From: Gluconobacter japonicus
Lineage (GTDB): Bacteria > Pseudomonadota > Alphaproteobacteria > Acetobacterales > Acetobacteraceae
Direction: 5' to 3'
Length of the DNA stretch: 64,000 bases
NCBI RefSeq assembly: GCF_002723975.1
Contig: NZ_BEWO01000008.1
Location: 62,001-126,000, forward strand
Both the position numbers and the translations under genes were made by a program. The notes below the pieces were generated by a model. That model did no database searches. It was not told the origin of the DNA and saw nothing but the letters and a program-made list of their open reading frames with translations. Below are positions 44,200 to 52,709 of the stretch, one piece after another. How positions within the stretch are numbered: position 1 is the first letter of the stretch; each line of letters opens with the position of its first letter.

Positions 44200-45456
44200 T
44201 CAAGGTAAAAATCGATACATTACGCAGCCTGAAAAGCCTGCGCCGGCTGTGGTCGGAGTGCCATCAACAGCAGCAGAATACGAACCACCACCACCCGCGC
44301 CAAAGCGGGTTCCGTCGCGCCCGACCTGATTGCCGCAACGGCCACCGCCACCCCATGGGCCGCCGCCGCCATAACCGCCAAAGGTCGAAGCGTTACTCTG
44401 CCCGTCTCCTCCCCAACTTCCAGTCTGATTCCAGATCGTTCCTCCGGAGGCGGTCCCCCCATCACCACCGGCAGAGCCAGTATTGTCATAGAAAAATCCG
44501 CCATGGCCTCCACTGGCCTGCAAAAGCGTCTGACCGTTATAGCTGACAAGAGAGGTTCCTCCTGTCTGCCCTGCCGTTCCTCCTTGACCAATGGTGACGC
44601 CCAGAGCGCCTCCACTGGTGGCACTAACGGTATAAATACCCCATGCGTCGCCACCGCCACCGCCTCCACCGCCTGAAAAAGACCCAGTCAATGCTGTGGA
44701 ACTCGATGATGCACCGCCGCCGCCGCCGCCAATCGCGCGCAGTTCGACGCGGCTTGCCCATGCCGGAACGGAAAGAGACGTGTCATTCGCCACAAGCTGC
44801 ATTGGTTCTGCAATGGCACGCAGCAATGTCTGCGTCGCAAGTTCGGGAATTGTTGGCCAGAAAGCCTGTCCCGGTTGCGGCTGAACACCAGCCAAAGAAG
44901 CCACACCTTGCGGAATTGCCAGTGTATAAAGCGGAACCACAGTCCCACCATCGGGAGCAGAAGGCGCATCCGTTGCAATCACAAAAGACATTCCAGCCCA
45001 GCGACGGGTAGGAAGTACGTTGCCGCTATTGTTCAGCCCTGCCTGTGTCTGGGACGGATTGGAAGCATTGAAAAATGCCAGAACTGTCTGATCAATATCC
45101 TGTTCGGAACAAATTGCGAAAACAGTATAGTTTGCCCCCGTTCCCGGCACAGTAACCGTTACTGCCGTCTCACTTGAATACTGGCAGGTGGTTTGTGTCG
45201 GGTCAGCGCGATAACCACCGCCAGCGCCTCCAAGAGGGGCCGCATCCATCACCCCTGGAGCCGTAATGGATCCAGGATCAATCGTTACGGCTAAAGAAGA
45301 AGAAGAAGGCGTACAACCAAGCCCGGAAGCCGCAATAACACCCCGGCCATATAACATGTCAGACATATGGCCTATTGCAGCCTTGCCATACTTTCCAACA
45401 CGTAAAAGGTCCGTATCCAGCGGGATAGACCCCGCATATACAATCGCCCGATCCAT
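44200..45456 (-). CDS. Phage tail fibre / adhesin with glycine-rich C-terminal domain
   Basis: A 418-residue protein, last gene of the tail operon. Residues 1-225 are beta-rich, with GKYGKAAIGHMSDM and TVTVPGTGANYTVFAI. Residues about 241-410 are extremely glycine-rich (runs of six and eight Gly, plus GGYGGGGPWGGGG), matching the glycine-rich domains found at phage fibre tips, where polyglycine-II sandwiches present receptor-binding loops. Its start overlaps the gpI stop by 1 base. It likely sets host range through the loops between Gly runs. No separate chaperone gene follows. Confidence 0.82.
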   Translation of the reverse strand: MDRAIVYAGSIPLDTDLLRVGKYGKAAIGHMSDMLYGRGVIAASGLGCTPSSSSLAVTIDPGSITAPGVMDAAPLGGAGGGYRADPTQTTCQYSSETAVTVTVPGTGANYTVFAICSEQDIDQTVLAFFNASNPSQTQAGLNNSGNVLPTRRWAGMSFVIATDAPSAPDGGTVVPLYTLAIPQGVASLAGVQPQPGQAFWPTIPELATQTLLRAIAEPMQLVANDTSLSVPAWASRVELRAIGGGGGGASSSSTALTGSFSGGGGGGGGDAWGIYTVSATSGGALGVTIGQGGTAGQTGGTSLVSYNGQTLLQASGGHGGFFYDNTGSAGGDGGTASGGTIWNQTGSWGGDGQSNASTFGGYGGGGPWGGGGRCGNQVGRDGTRFGAGGGGSYSAAVDGTPTTAGAGFSGCVMYRFLP

Positions 45457-46142
45457 TACTGCTCCACCCGAACCCAGCCCGTTACACCGCCGGCTGCGGT
45501 CCGTTCAATGACTTGATAAATAGCCTGTGCATCAGAAGCCTGACCCAAAGCAGTCTCCAGAAAAAACTGCCCTCCAGACTGGCTGCCATACCGTAAGTCA
45601 GCACAGCCATATCCAAAACCTCCGCCACAGGACGGTGAGGCAAAAGACGCCTGTGCATGACAATCTGCTGCATTCAAAGGCTCAATAATAACGGGCTCCA
45701 CACCCGTGACAGCGACCAGAGCATCTCTGACGGCTTGCCGGGTATTTCGCGGCGCTACCAGAGAACTCACAATCCGTTTGCGATAATCGCTGTCGCTTTC
45801 CGAGACTCTCCTCGGCAACCCGTCCACACCGAAATAATCTGCCGCCAGCATATCCAGGAAGGCATCGCTCATTGTCGAAAGGCGCGTCTGCTTGCGGCAT
45901 TTCTCCATAAGAGCCCAGATTCCAGAAAGAACCGTGGAAAACCCTGTCAGAAGAGCCACCAGCACCGGTGCTTCTTCCTCTTGCAACCCCTGAGGAGGGG
46001 CCGGGAACCAACCAGTGGGAAGGAGCGCACGCAAGCGGGCCGTAAAATCTTCAATAGAGCCCGGGACTGGCCCGGTATCCAAAAGGGCTTTTCCATCCGT
46101 AGCCTGGAGAACTAACCCTTCTTCGTCATAAAGCGTACCCAT
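45456..46142 (-). CDS. Phage baseplate wedge protein, gpI-like
   Basis: A 228-residue protein placed after baseplate J, as in P2 and Mu. Signs: FTARLRALLPTGWF near residue 33, LEMLAADYFGVDGLPRR-like DMLAADYFGVDGLPRRVSESDSDYRKRI around residues 97-124 in parts, and QAVRDALVAVTG. These match the tail protein I / YmfQ-type family, which links the baseplate wedge to the fibres. The last 60 residues are Gly- and Cys-containing. Unusually, a fibre-like gene lies between J and this gene. Confidence 0.82.
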   Translation of the reverse strand: MGTLYDEEGLVLQATDGKALLDTGPVPGSIEDFTARLRALLPTGWFPAPPQGLQEEEAPVLVALLTGFSTVLSGIWALMEKCRKQTRLSTMSDAFLDMLAADYFGVDGLPRRVSESDSDYRKRIVSSLVAPRNTRQAVRDALVAVTGVEPVIIEPLNAADCHAQASFASPSCGGGFGYGCADLRYGSQSGGQFFLETALGQASDAQAIYQVIERTAAGGVTGWVRVEQ

Positions 46143-46144
46143 CG

Positions 46145-47383
46145 TCAGCTTCCAACCTGAGCCGGGCTCATCAACGGAATACGATAATCAGATCCATTGA
46201 TGTTGATATGCAAAAATCCGCCATCAGCAGTTGTCGGCAAGGTCATCCCTTCACCGCTGACAGGAGAGGATATCTGCAATTCACCACCCTCTGCTGGAAA
46301 AAGCCCCAGATTGGCGGATCCATTTGCGCCCTGTTGTACATAGAGGCCAGCCGCCTGACTTCCTGCACCCGCCTGCACCTGAAGAGCATTATTGGGGGCC
46401 GCGATACTCCCAACTGAAAAAAGAGTATGTCCTTCGATATTACTGAAAAGAATCTCGTTATCGACAAAATCCTGGCGTACTCCTTTTGCGCGCTCCGTAA
46501 CCGTAGAACGTACAAAGGCGCCGACATTGCTACCCACAGCACCCGAAACTACTTCTGGGGTATGCCATTCCATGGCATGATTACGCGCCAGAGAAAGTGC
46601 CGAGGCGTAACCGTCGTCTGTTCCATCCGTTCCACTAAGGGACGTGGCACCAAAAACAATTCCCGTCTGCCACGAATTCGGATTCGAAACAAAAACCATT
46701 CCAGCAGCCGCATCCGACGTGCCATCCGTCTGACCTCCGCCTACACCAAGCTGAATACCGTAGACACCGCCGCCCACATTAGGAGCGTAGGGATTGGACT
46801 GGCCAATAGCCAACCCACCAAAATTGACGGCTTCCAGTTCCATGACGAATGTCGGCTGATAATTCACGCCTGCCAGACGCCATGCTTCTCCATAATATGC
46901 ATAGGCAGTCGTGGTTGTCGGGGTAGAGGTGTCATCGGCCACACCCCAAGACGCTACGCCAATCGAACTTGGCTGGAAACCAAGTGTCGCAGGCGCCGTT
47001 TTTGCATCGGATGTGCGGGATGCTGCGACGAAAGCACTATTACCAAACTGCGCAACCGACGCACACTGAGCGTCCTGTAATGCCCATGGCCCAATAGACG
47101 TCTCTCCCATCGTGCGGGAAAGCCAGTCCTTTTTTGATGCCGCGTCACGATCACTCAAGCCAGGATTAGACGCAGCATCTCCAATCAGAACCCGATCCGC
47201 AAACCGACTGATTTTTGCCCCTTTATCCTCGTAAAAGCTTCCTGTCGGCGTCGAAACCGCAGGTGCACCGGCAATCTGCGATGCAGTTGCCGTAACCGTA
47301 TGTTGACCACTGGCATCGGCAAGGACAAGAACCTCGTTTCCAGTCAGCGCCTCAAGTTTTGGATATCTATTAAAAACAGGCAT
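46145..47383 (-). CDS. Phage tail fibre-like protein between J and I
   Basis: About 412 residues from ATG 47383, preceded by GGGGA at 5 bases; upstream in-frame starts lie inside the Shine-Dalgarno area. The N-terminus (YPKLEALTGNEVLVLADASGQ) resembles phage fibre attachment segments. The body is Gly/Ala/Thr-rich with alternating beta pattern and no known enzymatic motif; it ends in DGGFLHININGSDYRIPLM. I take it for a second fibre or side spike. Its position before gpI, instead of after it, is unusual for P2-type tails. Confidence 0.7.
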   Translation of the reverse strand: MPVFNRYPKLEALTGNEVLVLADASGQHTVTATASQIAGAPAVSTPTGSFYEDKGAKISRFADRVLIGDAASNPGLSDRDAASKKDWLSRTMGETSIGPWALQDAQCASVAQFGNSAFVAASRTSDAKTAPATLGFQPSSIGVASWGVADDTSTPTTTTAYAYYGEAWRLAGVNYQPTFVMELEAVNFGGLAIGQSNPYAPNVGGGVYGIQLGVGGGQTDGTSDAAAGMVFVSNPNSWQTGIVFGATSLSGTDGTDDGYASALSLARNHAMEWHTPEVVSGAVGSNVGAFVRSTVTERAKGVRQDFVDNEILFSNIEGHTLFSVGSIAAPNNALQVQAGAGSQAAGLYVQQGANGSANLGLFPAEGGELQISSPVSGEGMTLPTTADGGFLHININGSDYRIPLMSPAQVGS

Positions 47384-47428
47384 AGTCTTCCCCATCCTCC
47401 GCAAATATTCATGCAAGAGGCCTGTTTG

Positions 47429-48568
47429 TCAGTTTTGAATGACGCTGATCTGAATACTACCAACCGCCAAAGCCTGGTCGCCGTTCGCAGGAATATCCAA
47501 CTGACTTCCGTTGAGGCGCACATCAAGAACGGACGTAACGGTGACGCCCGCGCCCACATAAGCCAGATAGGAGAGTCTACTGAAAGCATACCCACTGCCT
47601 ACAGTCGTTCCTGCAATATCCTGCGTAATGGCATTCTGAATGGCAGTTGTCGCCTGCTGTATTCCGACAGATAAAGGCACCACAACAGTCATGGAAACAT
47701 TCAGAATCAGCAAAGATGGCGCCCGCACGCCAAACCCGACCCCGAGCGCCTTAACCTCATTCACTGCGTCGTAAATCTGCTCCAGCAACTGATCTGCCGG
47801 AGCCCCACTGCCATCATTCAAAACGACTGTAAAATATCCAGAGCGGGCAGTATCATCCGCTACCAATCCGTCCCGCAACGAATAGGAAAGACCCGTCTGA
47901 ACACCCAAAATGGCATTCCCCACGGCGGCTCGACTGGCAGATGCTTTTGCCGCCAACCACAATGGAAAGCGGGTCCGCAACTCTGCATCGGTTTCCTGAT
48001 CTGAACCATTCAGGAACGCCACAGGATTAGTCACTGTATCGATACCAGAAATAGCTGTACCCATGAGACAGATCGCACCCACCGGGACATTCCCAATTCC
48101 TCCAGCACTCTGACACTGAACCGGAACGGAAATATTCGACATACCAGCTGTCCGTACGTAGCCTCCGGCCGTTTCCGACCACCCCGAGAGCATACTCTCC
48201 TTCACAACAACAAAAGAGAGGCCGGAAACAGTTCGTACAATCGTGCCGGGCACCACAACAGCCGATTGCTGTGCAGGTGAGAACGACGACATAATGACCA
48301 TTCCGCTTGAGGCCGTACCCGGAAGACGTGACATCCCAAAATCCTGGACGAAACTGTCACAATCCTCAGCAGTACATGTTGCCAAACGGGTTCGAAGCAA
48401 AATCTGTAACACCAGATATTGCAACCATAATCCGATACCCCCTACGCTTTCCATCAGCGCGCGAACCGGAGACCCGACAGAAACATCCAGTAATTGCGTA
48501 CAGGAAGATTGCGCCGTTACCACGGCGGTAGACACCGTCGTGGTGAACGAGCGAAGAGAAAGAGACAT
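47429..48568 (-). CDS. Phage baseplate J family protein
   Basis: About 379 residues; ATG 48568 has GGAGG 5 bases upstream. It matches gpJ/T4 gp6-like wedge proteins: SCTQLLDVSVGSPVRALMESVG at the N-terminus in parts, RLPGTASSGMVIMSSF, TVVVPGTIVRTVSGLSFVV, FLNGSDQETDAELRTRF, and SYSLRDGLVADDTARSGYFTVVLNDG near the middle. It assembles with W and I into baseplate wedges. Confidence 0.9.
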   Translation of the reverse strand: MSLSLRSFTTTVSTAVVTAQSSCTQLLDVSVGSPVRALMESVGGIGLWLQYLVLQILLRTRLATCTAEDCDSFVQDFGMSRLPGTASSGMVIMSSFSPAQQSAVVVPGTIVRTVSGLSFVVVKESMLSGWSETAGGYVRTAGMSNISVPVQCQSAGGIGNVPVGAICLMGTAISGIDTVTNPVAFLNGSDQETDAELRTRFPLWLAAKASASRAAVGNAILGVQTGLSYSLRDGLVADDTARSGYFTVVLNDGSGAPADQLLEQIYDAVNEVKALGVGFGVRAPSLLILNVSMTVVVPLSVGIQQATTAIQNAITQDIAGTTVGSGYAFSRLSYLAYVGAGVTVTSVLDVRLNGSQLDIPANGDQALAVGSIQISVIQN

Positions 48569-48610
48569 TACATCCTCCAGATACACCCGACTGAAACAGG
48601 CACATCCTTT

Positions 48611-48970
48611 TTACGAAGAAAAATCCAAGGTCTGCTGCTGCCCAGTCTCAGCATCCACATAAGAAATCTTGCACAGACACATCCCATCGGAGCCGGAGCT
48701 AATCTCGACTTCCACAGGAGAGTAAGGATCTACGCCTGCATCTTTCTGGACCTGAACCCTGATTTCAGCCTGCATTGTTGATGGCACAATGACGTTACCA
48801 ATCATGCCCTGCAAACCAACGCCATAATCTAGCTGCCAAAAATAATCACCGACGTTGGTCAACAATCGTCTCAAAAGGCGTTGCCGAACCTCTTCCGAAC
48901 CGGAAACAACAGCCAATCCGCCATCTGCAAGCAGCAGATCACCACCGTAAAAATGACCAACGGAACTCAT
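48611..48970 (-). CDS. Phage baseplate protein W (T4 gp25-like)
   Basis: A 119-residue sheath initiator/wedge protein. It shows the gp25-like pattern: GDLLLADGGLAVVSGSEEVRQRLLRRLLTNVGDYFW in sections, DYGVGLQGMIG, then RVQVQKDAGVDPYSPVEVEI. It starts 4 bases inside the V gene end (ATGA overlap) and precedes J, as in P2. Confidence 0.9.
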   Translation of the reverse strand: MSSVGHFYGGDLLLADGGLAVVSGSEEVRQRLLRRLLTNVGDYFWQLDYGVGLQGMIGNVIVPSTMQAEIRVQVQKDAGVDPYSPVEVEISSGSDGMCLCKISYVDAETGQQQTLDFSS

Positions 48971-49593
48971 CCTATCGGCCCTCCCGTGGACTGTGTTCCT
49001 ACCAGATGAATATGATTATCCAGTGAATGAGCCTCAGTCTGAATATCGCCAGAAAAAACCTTCAAACCACTAGCGGACAAGACGGCCCTAACATTTCCAA
49101 CCGTCAAAACAATCTGATCATGAGAAATAATAAACCTTGAATTACCAGCCCCCAGTGTCACGCCCTGTCGGTCAATCTGACACCACCCCGCTTCCGCACT
49201 TTTCTGCACGGGAACCGATAACGTATTCTCAACCGGCGGCTCACCACACCCAGCACGGATCAAAAGCTCACCCGGTTGAATGACACTTCCATCAAGAGGC
49301 GATACAGGCGCCGTTACAACAGTATCGAAGACCGCACCAACCGCGACAAGATGCTCCGCATCTCCTTCAATCGGAAGCAAAACAACATGCGTTCCGGGTT
49401 CGGAGGGGCACGCAATCCTGAGATCTCCAGCCTGGACACCACCAATATCTGCAATCCAGCCCGTTTCAATATTATCAGGCTGCACTCTAACCTTGATGGC
49501 ATGGTTCACAGGATCAACAGCAGAAACCACCCCAAAAACAGCGTGAGCGCTCCTGTTGAACAAAGCCGCAGTAGCTATTTGCCCTTGCGTCAT
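48967..49593 (-). CDS. Phage baseplate spike protein, gpV-like
   Basis: A 208-residue central spike protein. The N-terminal OB-fold shows VFGVVSAVDPVNHAIKVRVQPDN and GDLRIACPSEPGTHVVLLPI; the C-terminal part is a narrow beta-helix type run ending in DNHIHLVGTQSTGGPIG, where a His-x-His may hold an iron ion at the tip, as in P2 gpV and phi92 gp138. It trimerises on the hub to puncture the outer membrane. Overlaps both neighbours by 4 bases. Confidence 0.88.
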   Translation of the reverse strand: MTQGQIATAALFNRSAHAVFGVVSAVDPVNHAIKVRVQPDNIETGWIADIGGVQAGDLRIACPSEPGTHVVLLPIEGDAEHLVAVGAVFDTVVTAPVSPLDGSVIQPGELLIRAGCGEPPVENTLSVPVQKSAEAGWCQIDRQGVTLGAGNSRFIISHDQIVLTVGNVRAVLSASGLKVFSGDIQTEAHSLDNHIHLVGTQSTGGPIG

Positions 49594-50654
49594 GTTTGCC
49601 CTCCCCTTCTGCGTAACACGACATGCTGAACAAAACCTTCCTCCAGAGAAAATCGCGAAATAACCTGATCCACTCCAAGAATTTCCTCTGTCTGCCCCAC
49701 TACAACTCTCATAAACTGGCGTGGGCCAAGCCCAATCAAACCGGGCATCGACACTCGGGCACAGACGGCATGAGCGGCTATTCGTTCATATTTCCCACGT
49801 GCCAATCGTCGAAGATCCTCCATTCGACGCCCTGGAACCCTGAAAGTATGAAGTGTTTTCTCTGTTACAGGTGCATTCTCAGAAAATGTTTTTCCATCGT
49901 AATATAAATGCGTACTATTGCGCTGCCGGGAATCCCAAGACGCAAGATGCACTATAATTCCGGATGATAGCTGCAAATCTCGAGCGAAATCCGTATCAAA
50001 AACCAGTCCACGCACATCGATGACATCTTGATTTTGGTATGAGCTCTGTATCGGTTCACAGACCAGGTTTGGCCCGTCGGCATACAAATCACACAATGCT
50101 TCCCGGGCAACAGAAAATGCCAGATCAGCTGCAGTCTGAAAGCGATGCTGAGACAGAAAAGACCCACGCTTGTGCTCAATCTGCCAGAACTGACCCAACA
50201 TATGGTCAGGCATATCAGCCGGAAACGACACTCGAGCGCCCAAACCGGAAGCCTTGGCCAACACAGAAAGGAGATCGGCCCCCGTATGATTCAGCCAGGA
50301 ACCCTGCATACGCAAATCTATAAGTCGAGCAAGGGCGTCTCTACATTCCATTTCCACAACGGAATTTTGTGAAAAAACACGAACATGATCAACGAGCCCA
50401 TAAAAAATCATGGTCCACGCCGCGTTATTTTCTTTCAGATCCCGGATTTCCACAGATACCCAGGAGCTATTGAGAATACTCTGTTCAAACCAAAGTGCAG
50501 GACCGTTCTCTGCAACGTTGTTACGAACAAAAGTCAGAACTGCTGTGTCACACCCTTCATATCTATGGGAATCAATTTCAAATTTCTTCAAAGAAATTAT
50601 CGAATTTTCTACACCTTCCCACAGAATACGAACTTGCAGTTGGCGATCTGTCAT
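49590..50654 (-). CDS. Phage tail hub protein, gpD-like (late control D family)
   Basis: A 354-residue hub (T4 gp27-like). Signs: LTFVRNNVAENGPALWFEQ near residue 45, FYGLVDHVRVFSQNSVVEMECRDALARLID in parts, SVLAKASGLGARVSFP, and C-terminal TFRVPGRRMEDLRRLARGKYERIA. The hub lies between the tube end and the spike. The X, D and V genes overlap each other by 4 bases, which fits stoichiometric coupled translation. Confidence 0.85.
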   Translation of the reverse strand: MTDRQLQVRILWEGVENSIISLKKFEIDSHRYEGCDTAVLTFVRNNVAENGPALWFEQSILNSSWVSVEIRDLKENNAAWTMIFYGLVDHVRVFSQNSVVEMECRDALARLIDLRMQGSWLNHTGADLLSVLAKASGLGARVSFPADMPDHMLGQFWQIEHKRGSFLSQHRFQTAADLAFSVAREALCDLYADGPNLVCEPIQSSYQNQDVIDVRGLVFDTDFARDLQLSSGIIVHLASWDSRQRNSTHLYYDGKTFSENAPVTEKTLHTFRVPGRRMEDLRRLARGKYERIAAHAVCARVSMPGLIGLGPRQFMRVVVGQTEEILGVDQVISRFSLEEGFVQHVVLRRRGGQT

Positions 50655-50860
50655 TGTCCTTTATCATCAGGAAGACCTGACGAACTTTCCGATATGATTC
50701 CTGGAATTTTCAGTGTCAGAACAGTCTCAATCCATGACAAATCAGGATCACTGAGCCCATTGAACTCCGCGATCCTCCACCATTGACAGGCATCATCCAA
50801 TTCTCGTGCGGCAAGATGAAAGAGAGACCTATCCGCCGAGGTTACGATAATATCTTTCAT
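50651..50860 (-). CDS. Phage tail protein X-like (LysM-type baseplate protein)
   Basis: A 69-residue protein with a LysM-like pattern: DRSLFHLAARELDDACQWWRIAEFNGLSDPDLSW and a terminal VLTLKIPG, given in sections. P2 gpX and T4 gp53 contain such a domain, which clamps the baseplate centre. The start lies 6 bases after the U-like gene, and its end overlaps D. Confidence 0.82.
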   Translation of the reverse strand: MKDIIVTSADRSLFHLAARELDDACQWWRIAEFNGLSDPDLSWIETVLTLKIPGIISESSSGLPDDKGQ

Positions 50861-50866
50861 GAATCC

Positions 50867-51784
50867 TCACGAATGAACTGGCGGAATTTGCGAGGTAAGC
50901 CCTTGTGTCTGCCCCACATAGGCATTTGACCGGTTAACAAGCCCTCCCACATCTGCTCCTGTGCTCTGTATCGCGGCATTTCCGACGACAGCAGAGAGAG
51001 ACGCGGCGTTCCCAATCTGGATATTTTCAATATTTTGGCCAGACACTTCGAGTGCTGACATCAACCCTTGCCCAGAAACGCTGAGTTGCTGAGACAGACT
51101 TTCAAGGGCTGTAGATGTTCCCGCCAAATTCGTGACACTTTGGCTTAAAGTGCTCGTTGTCGTAAGTGCCTCACCAACCTTTGCAAGAGGCCCACCCACA
51201 CCGAGCAAAGCTCCCAAAGGCATGATTTGCCCCACAATCGAGCCAACCTGCCCACTTTCAACAAACAAACCGTCAGAAACATCAGAAATAACGCTGCTGA
51301 TTTGCGTTAAGCCACTGGCGACATCAGTGCCTAGAACATTCGAAAGCGTCTTTCCCATATCGGGAGACACAACACTTTCCGCAGGTCTTTCAAGAGTCAG
51401 TTCATACGAACAAAGTGCACCCTTCGCTTCGTATGAATAGACAAAGCGTACAATCCAGACCTGCAAAGCCATGCCAGCCACAGAAAATACAACAGGCACA
51501 CCACGGAGACGCATTTTTTCAATGGTCTGAGCTCGCGTCTGGGCGTTAGGCCCAAGAAATTTACCCGCCAGTTCCAGACGCCCCGGATCATTGCCAAGCG
51601 TATCCACAACACGCCCGCCACCAGGAAGCCGATGAACCACCATCATCTGCCGTCCCCCGACCTGCAGACGATCCGGAACTTCAATCCCGGTTAGCACAAG
51701 ATCCCCAAGCATTACCGGAGCCGTTGCTCCCAAGCGCCCAACAGATCCAATAGCATTTTCAATCGCAGAGAGCGTCAAGCCCAT
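50867..51784 (-). CDS. Phage tail protein with gpU/Mu gp43-like N-terminal part
   Basis: About 305 residues; ATG 51784 has GGAG 7 bases upstream. The first 130 residues (DLVLTGIEVPDRLQVGGRQ, RVVDTLGNDPGRLELAGKF, RLRGVPVVFSVAGMALQVWIVRF) resemble the N-terminal domain of P2 gpU / Mu gp43-type proteins near the tube-baseplate junction. The remaining 170 residues are helical, rich in Ser, Gly, Leu and Val, without known domain, and could extend into the tube. The long tail could help the short preceding gene act as tape measure; that is speculation. Confidence 0.65.
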   Translation of the reverse strand: MGLTLSAIENAIGSVGRLGATAPVMLGDLVLTGIEVPDRLQVGGRQMMVVHRLPGGGRVVDTLGNDPGRLELAGKFLGPNAQTRAQTIEKMRLRGVPVVFSVAGMALQVWIVRFVYSYEAKGALCSYELTLERPAESVVSPDMGKTLSNVLGTDVASGLTQISSVISDVSDGLFVESGQVGSIVGQIMPLGALLGVGGPLAKVGEALTTTSTLSQSVTNLAGTSTALESLSQQLSVSGQGLMSALEVSGQNIENIQIGNAASLSAVVGNAAIQSTGADVGGLVNRSNAYVGQTQGLTSQIPPVHS

Positions 51785-51801
51785 CAATGCTCTCCTATAT
51801 T

Positions 51802-52707
51802 TTAATTTATTCCAATGCTTCGACCGGGATATTGCGGAAACCTGAGTTCATCGACACCTCCGTGCCCCTGACGCGCCGAAATCCTCGAATTTTTTTCAGG
51901 ATCATGACGTACAGATAACTCCGTACGGAATGACGAAAACTGTGTCTTGAAGTCACCATGAGAGATGTCTTCTTTTCCAACTTGATGCAGACTGTTTTTT
52001 TCCTGCATCGCATTTTCCAGACTTCTATTTCTTATCCCTGGCGGAGGAGCCATACTCTTTTCCAAAGCCAGCCCCCTCCTGCTTCCAATAGGAGCATGCC
52101 CATGCACTCCGAAATTCAGGCGGGTATTTTCCTGCGATACAGGAAAAATTTTCCTGTTCGGATAAGGAATAATATTCCGGGTAACCTGCCCCTTCGGAGA
52201 GGGCATGAGTCTTTTTGCTTCTTTTTTTGGAGGCTGCATCACTGCAGAAACAAGTTCAAAAGAGCGCTGGGAAACTAACGCTCTTTTTCGTTCAGAAAAT
52301 ACAGAAACCGACTTCGGAAAGCGCTTTTCACCCTGATCTAGGTGCGAAAAACTAAATTTCTCAGCCAGCACCCCGGGCAAAATTCTCGCTACCTGCATGC
52401 TGAGTTGGCTATTTCCCAAGCTGTTACGGTTTACCTGTTCCAGCTTGACAGACAACAACGCACCAATTTTTTTATCTTTCCTGGACAAAACTCCATTCCG
52501 TTCATCTGCCTCCATCACACTCGCACCAGGCACTGTGTCCGACAAATATCTCGCACGATCTGTCTTATCAAATAGAACCGGGTTTTTGTATCTATTCCGC
52601 AATGGAACAAACGAGGCACTCGATGTTATGGACCGACCACTGAAGACATACCGTGCCACTGGCAAATCTAACCGAAACGCCCCTCCTTGTACTGTAGATG
52701 TAAGCAT
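51802..52707 (-). CDS. Protein in the tape-measure position, unusually short
   Basis: A 301-residue protein whose ATG follows the frameshift-product stop by 2 bases. In P2/Mu-type operons this slot holds the tape measure, normally 600-1000 or more residues, helical and with hydrophobic segments. This protein is different: strongly basic, rich in Ser, Arg, Lys and Pro, with no long helix, membrane segment or coiled coil visible. If it is the tape measure, about 0.15 nm per residue predicts a tail near 45 nm. Otherwise it may be a tube-filling or unrelated protein. The DNA here is among the most AT-rich in the window. Confidence 0.55.
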   Translation of the reverse strand: MLTSTVQGGAFRLDLPVARYVFSGRSITSSASFVPLRNRYKNPVLFDKTDRARYLSDTVPGASVMEADERNGVLSRKDKKIGALLSVKLEQVNRNSLGNSQLSMQVARILPGVLAEKFSFSHLDQGEKRFPKSVSVFSERKRALVSQRSFELVSAVMQPPKKEAKRLMPSPKGQVTRNIIPYPNRKIFPVSQENTRLNFGVHGHAPIGSRRGLALEKSMAPPPGIRNRSLENAMQEKNSLHQVGKEDISHGDFKTQFSSFRTELSVRHDPEKNSRISARQGHGGVDELRFPQYPGRSIGIN

Positions 52708-52709
52708 CT

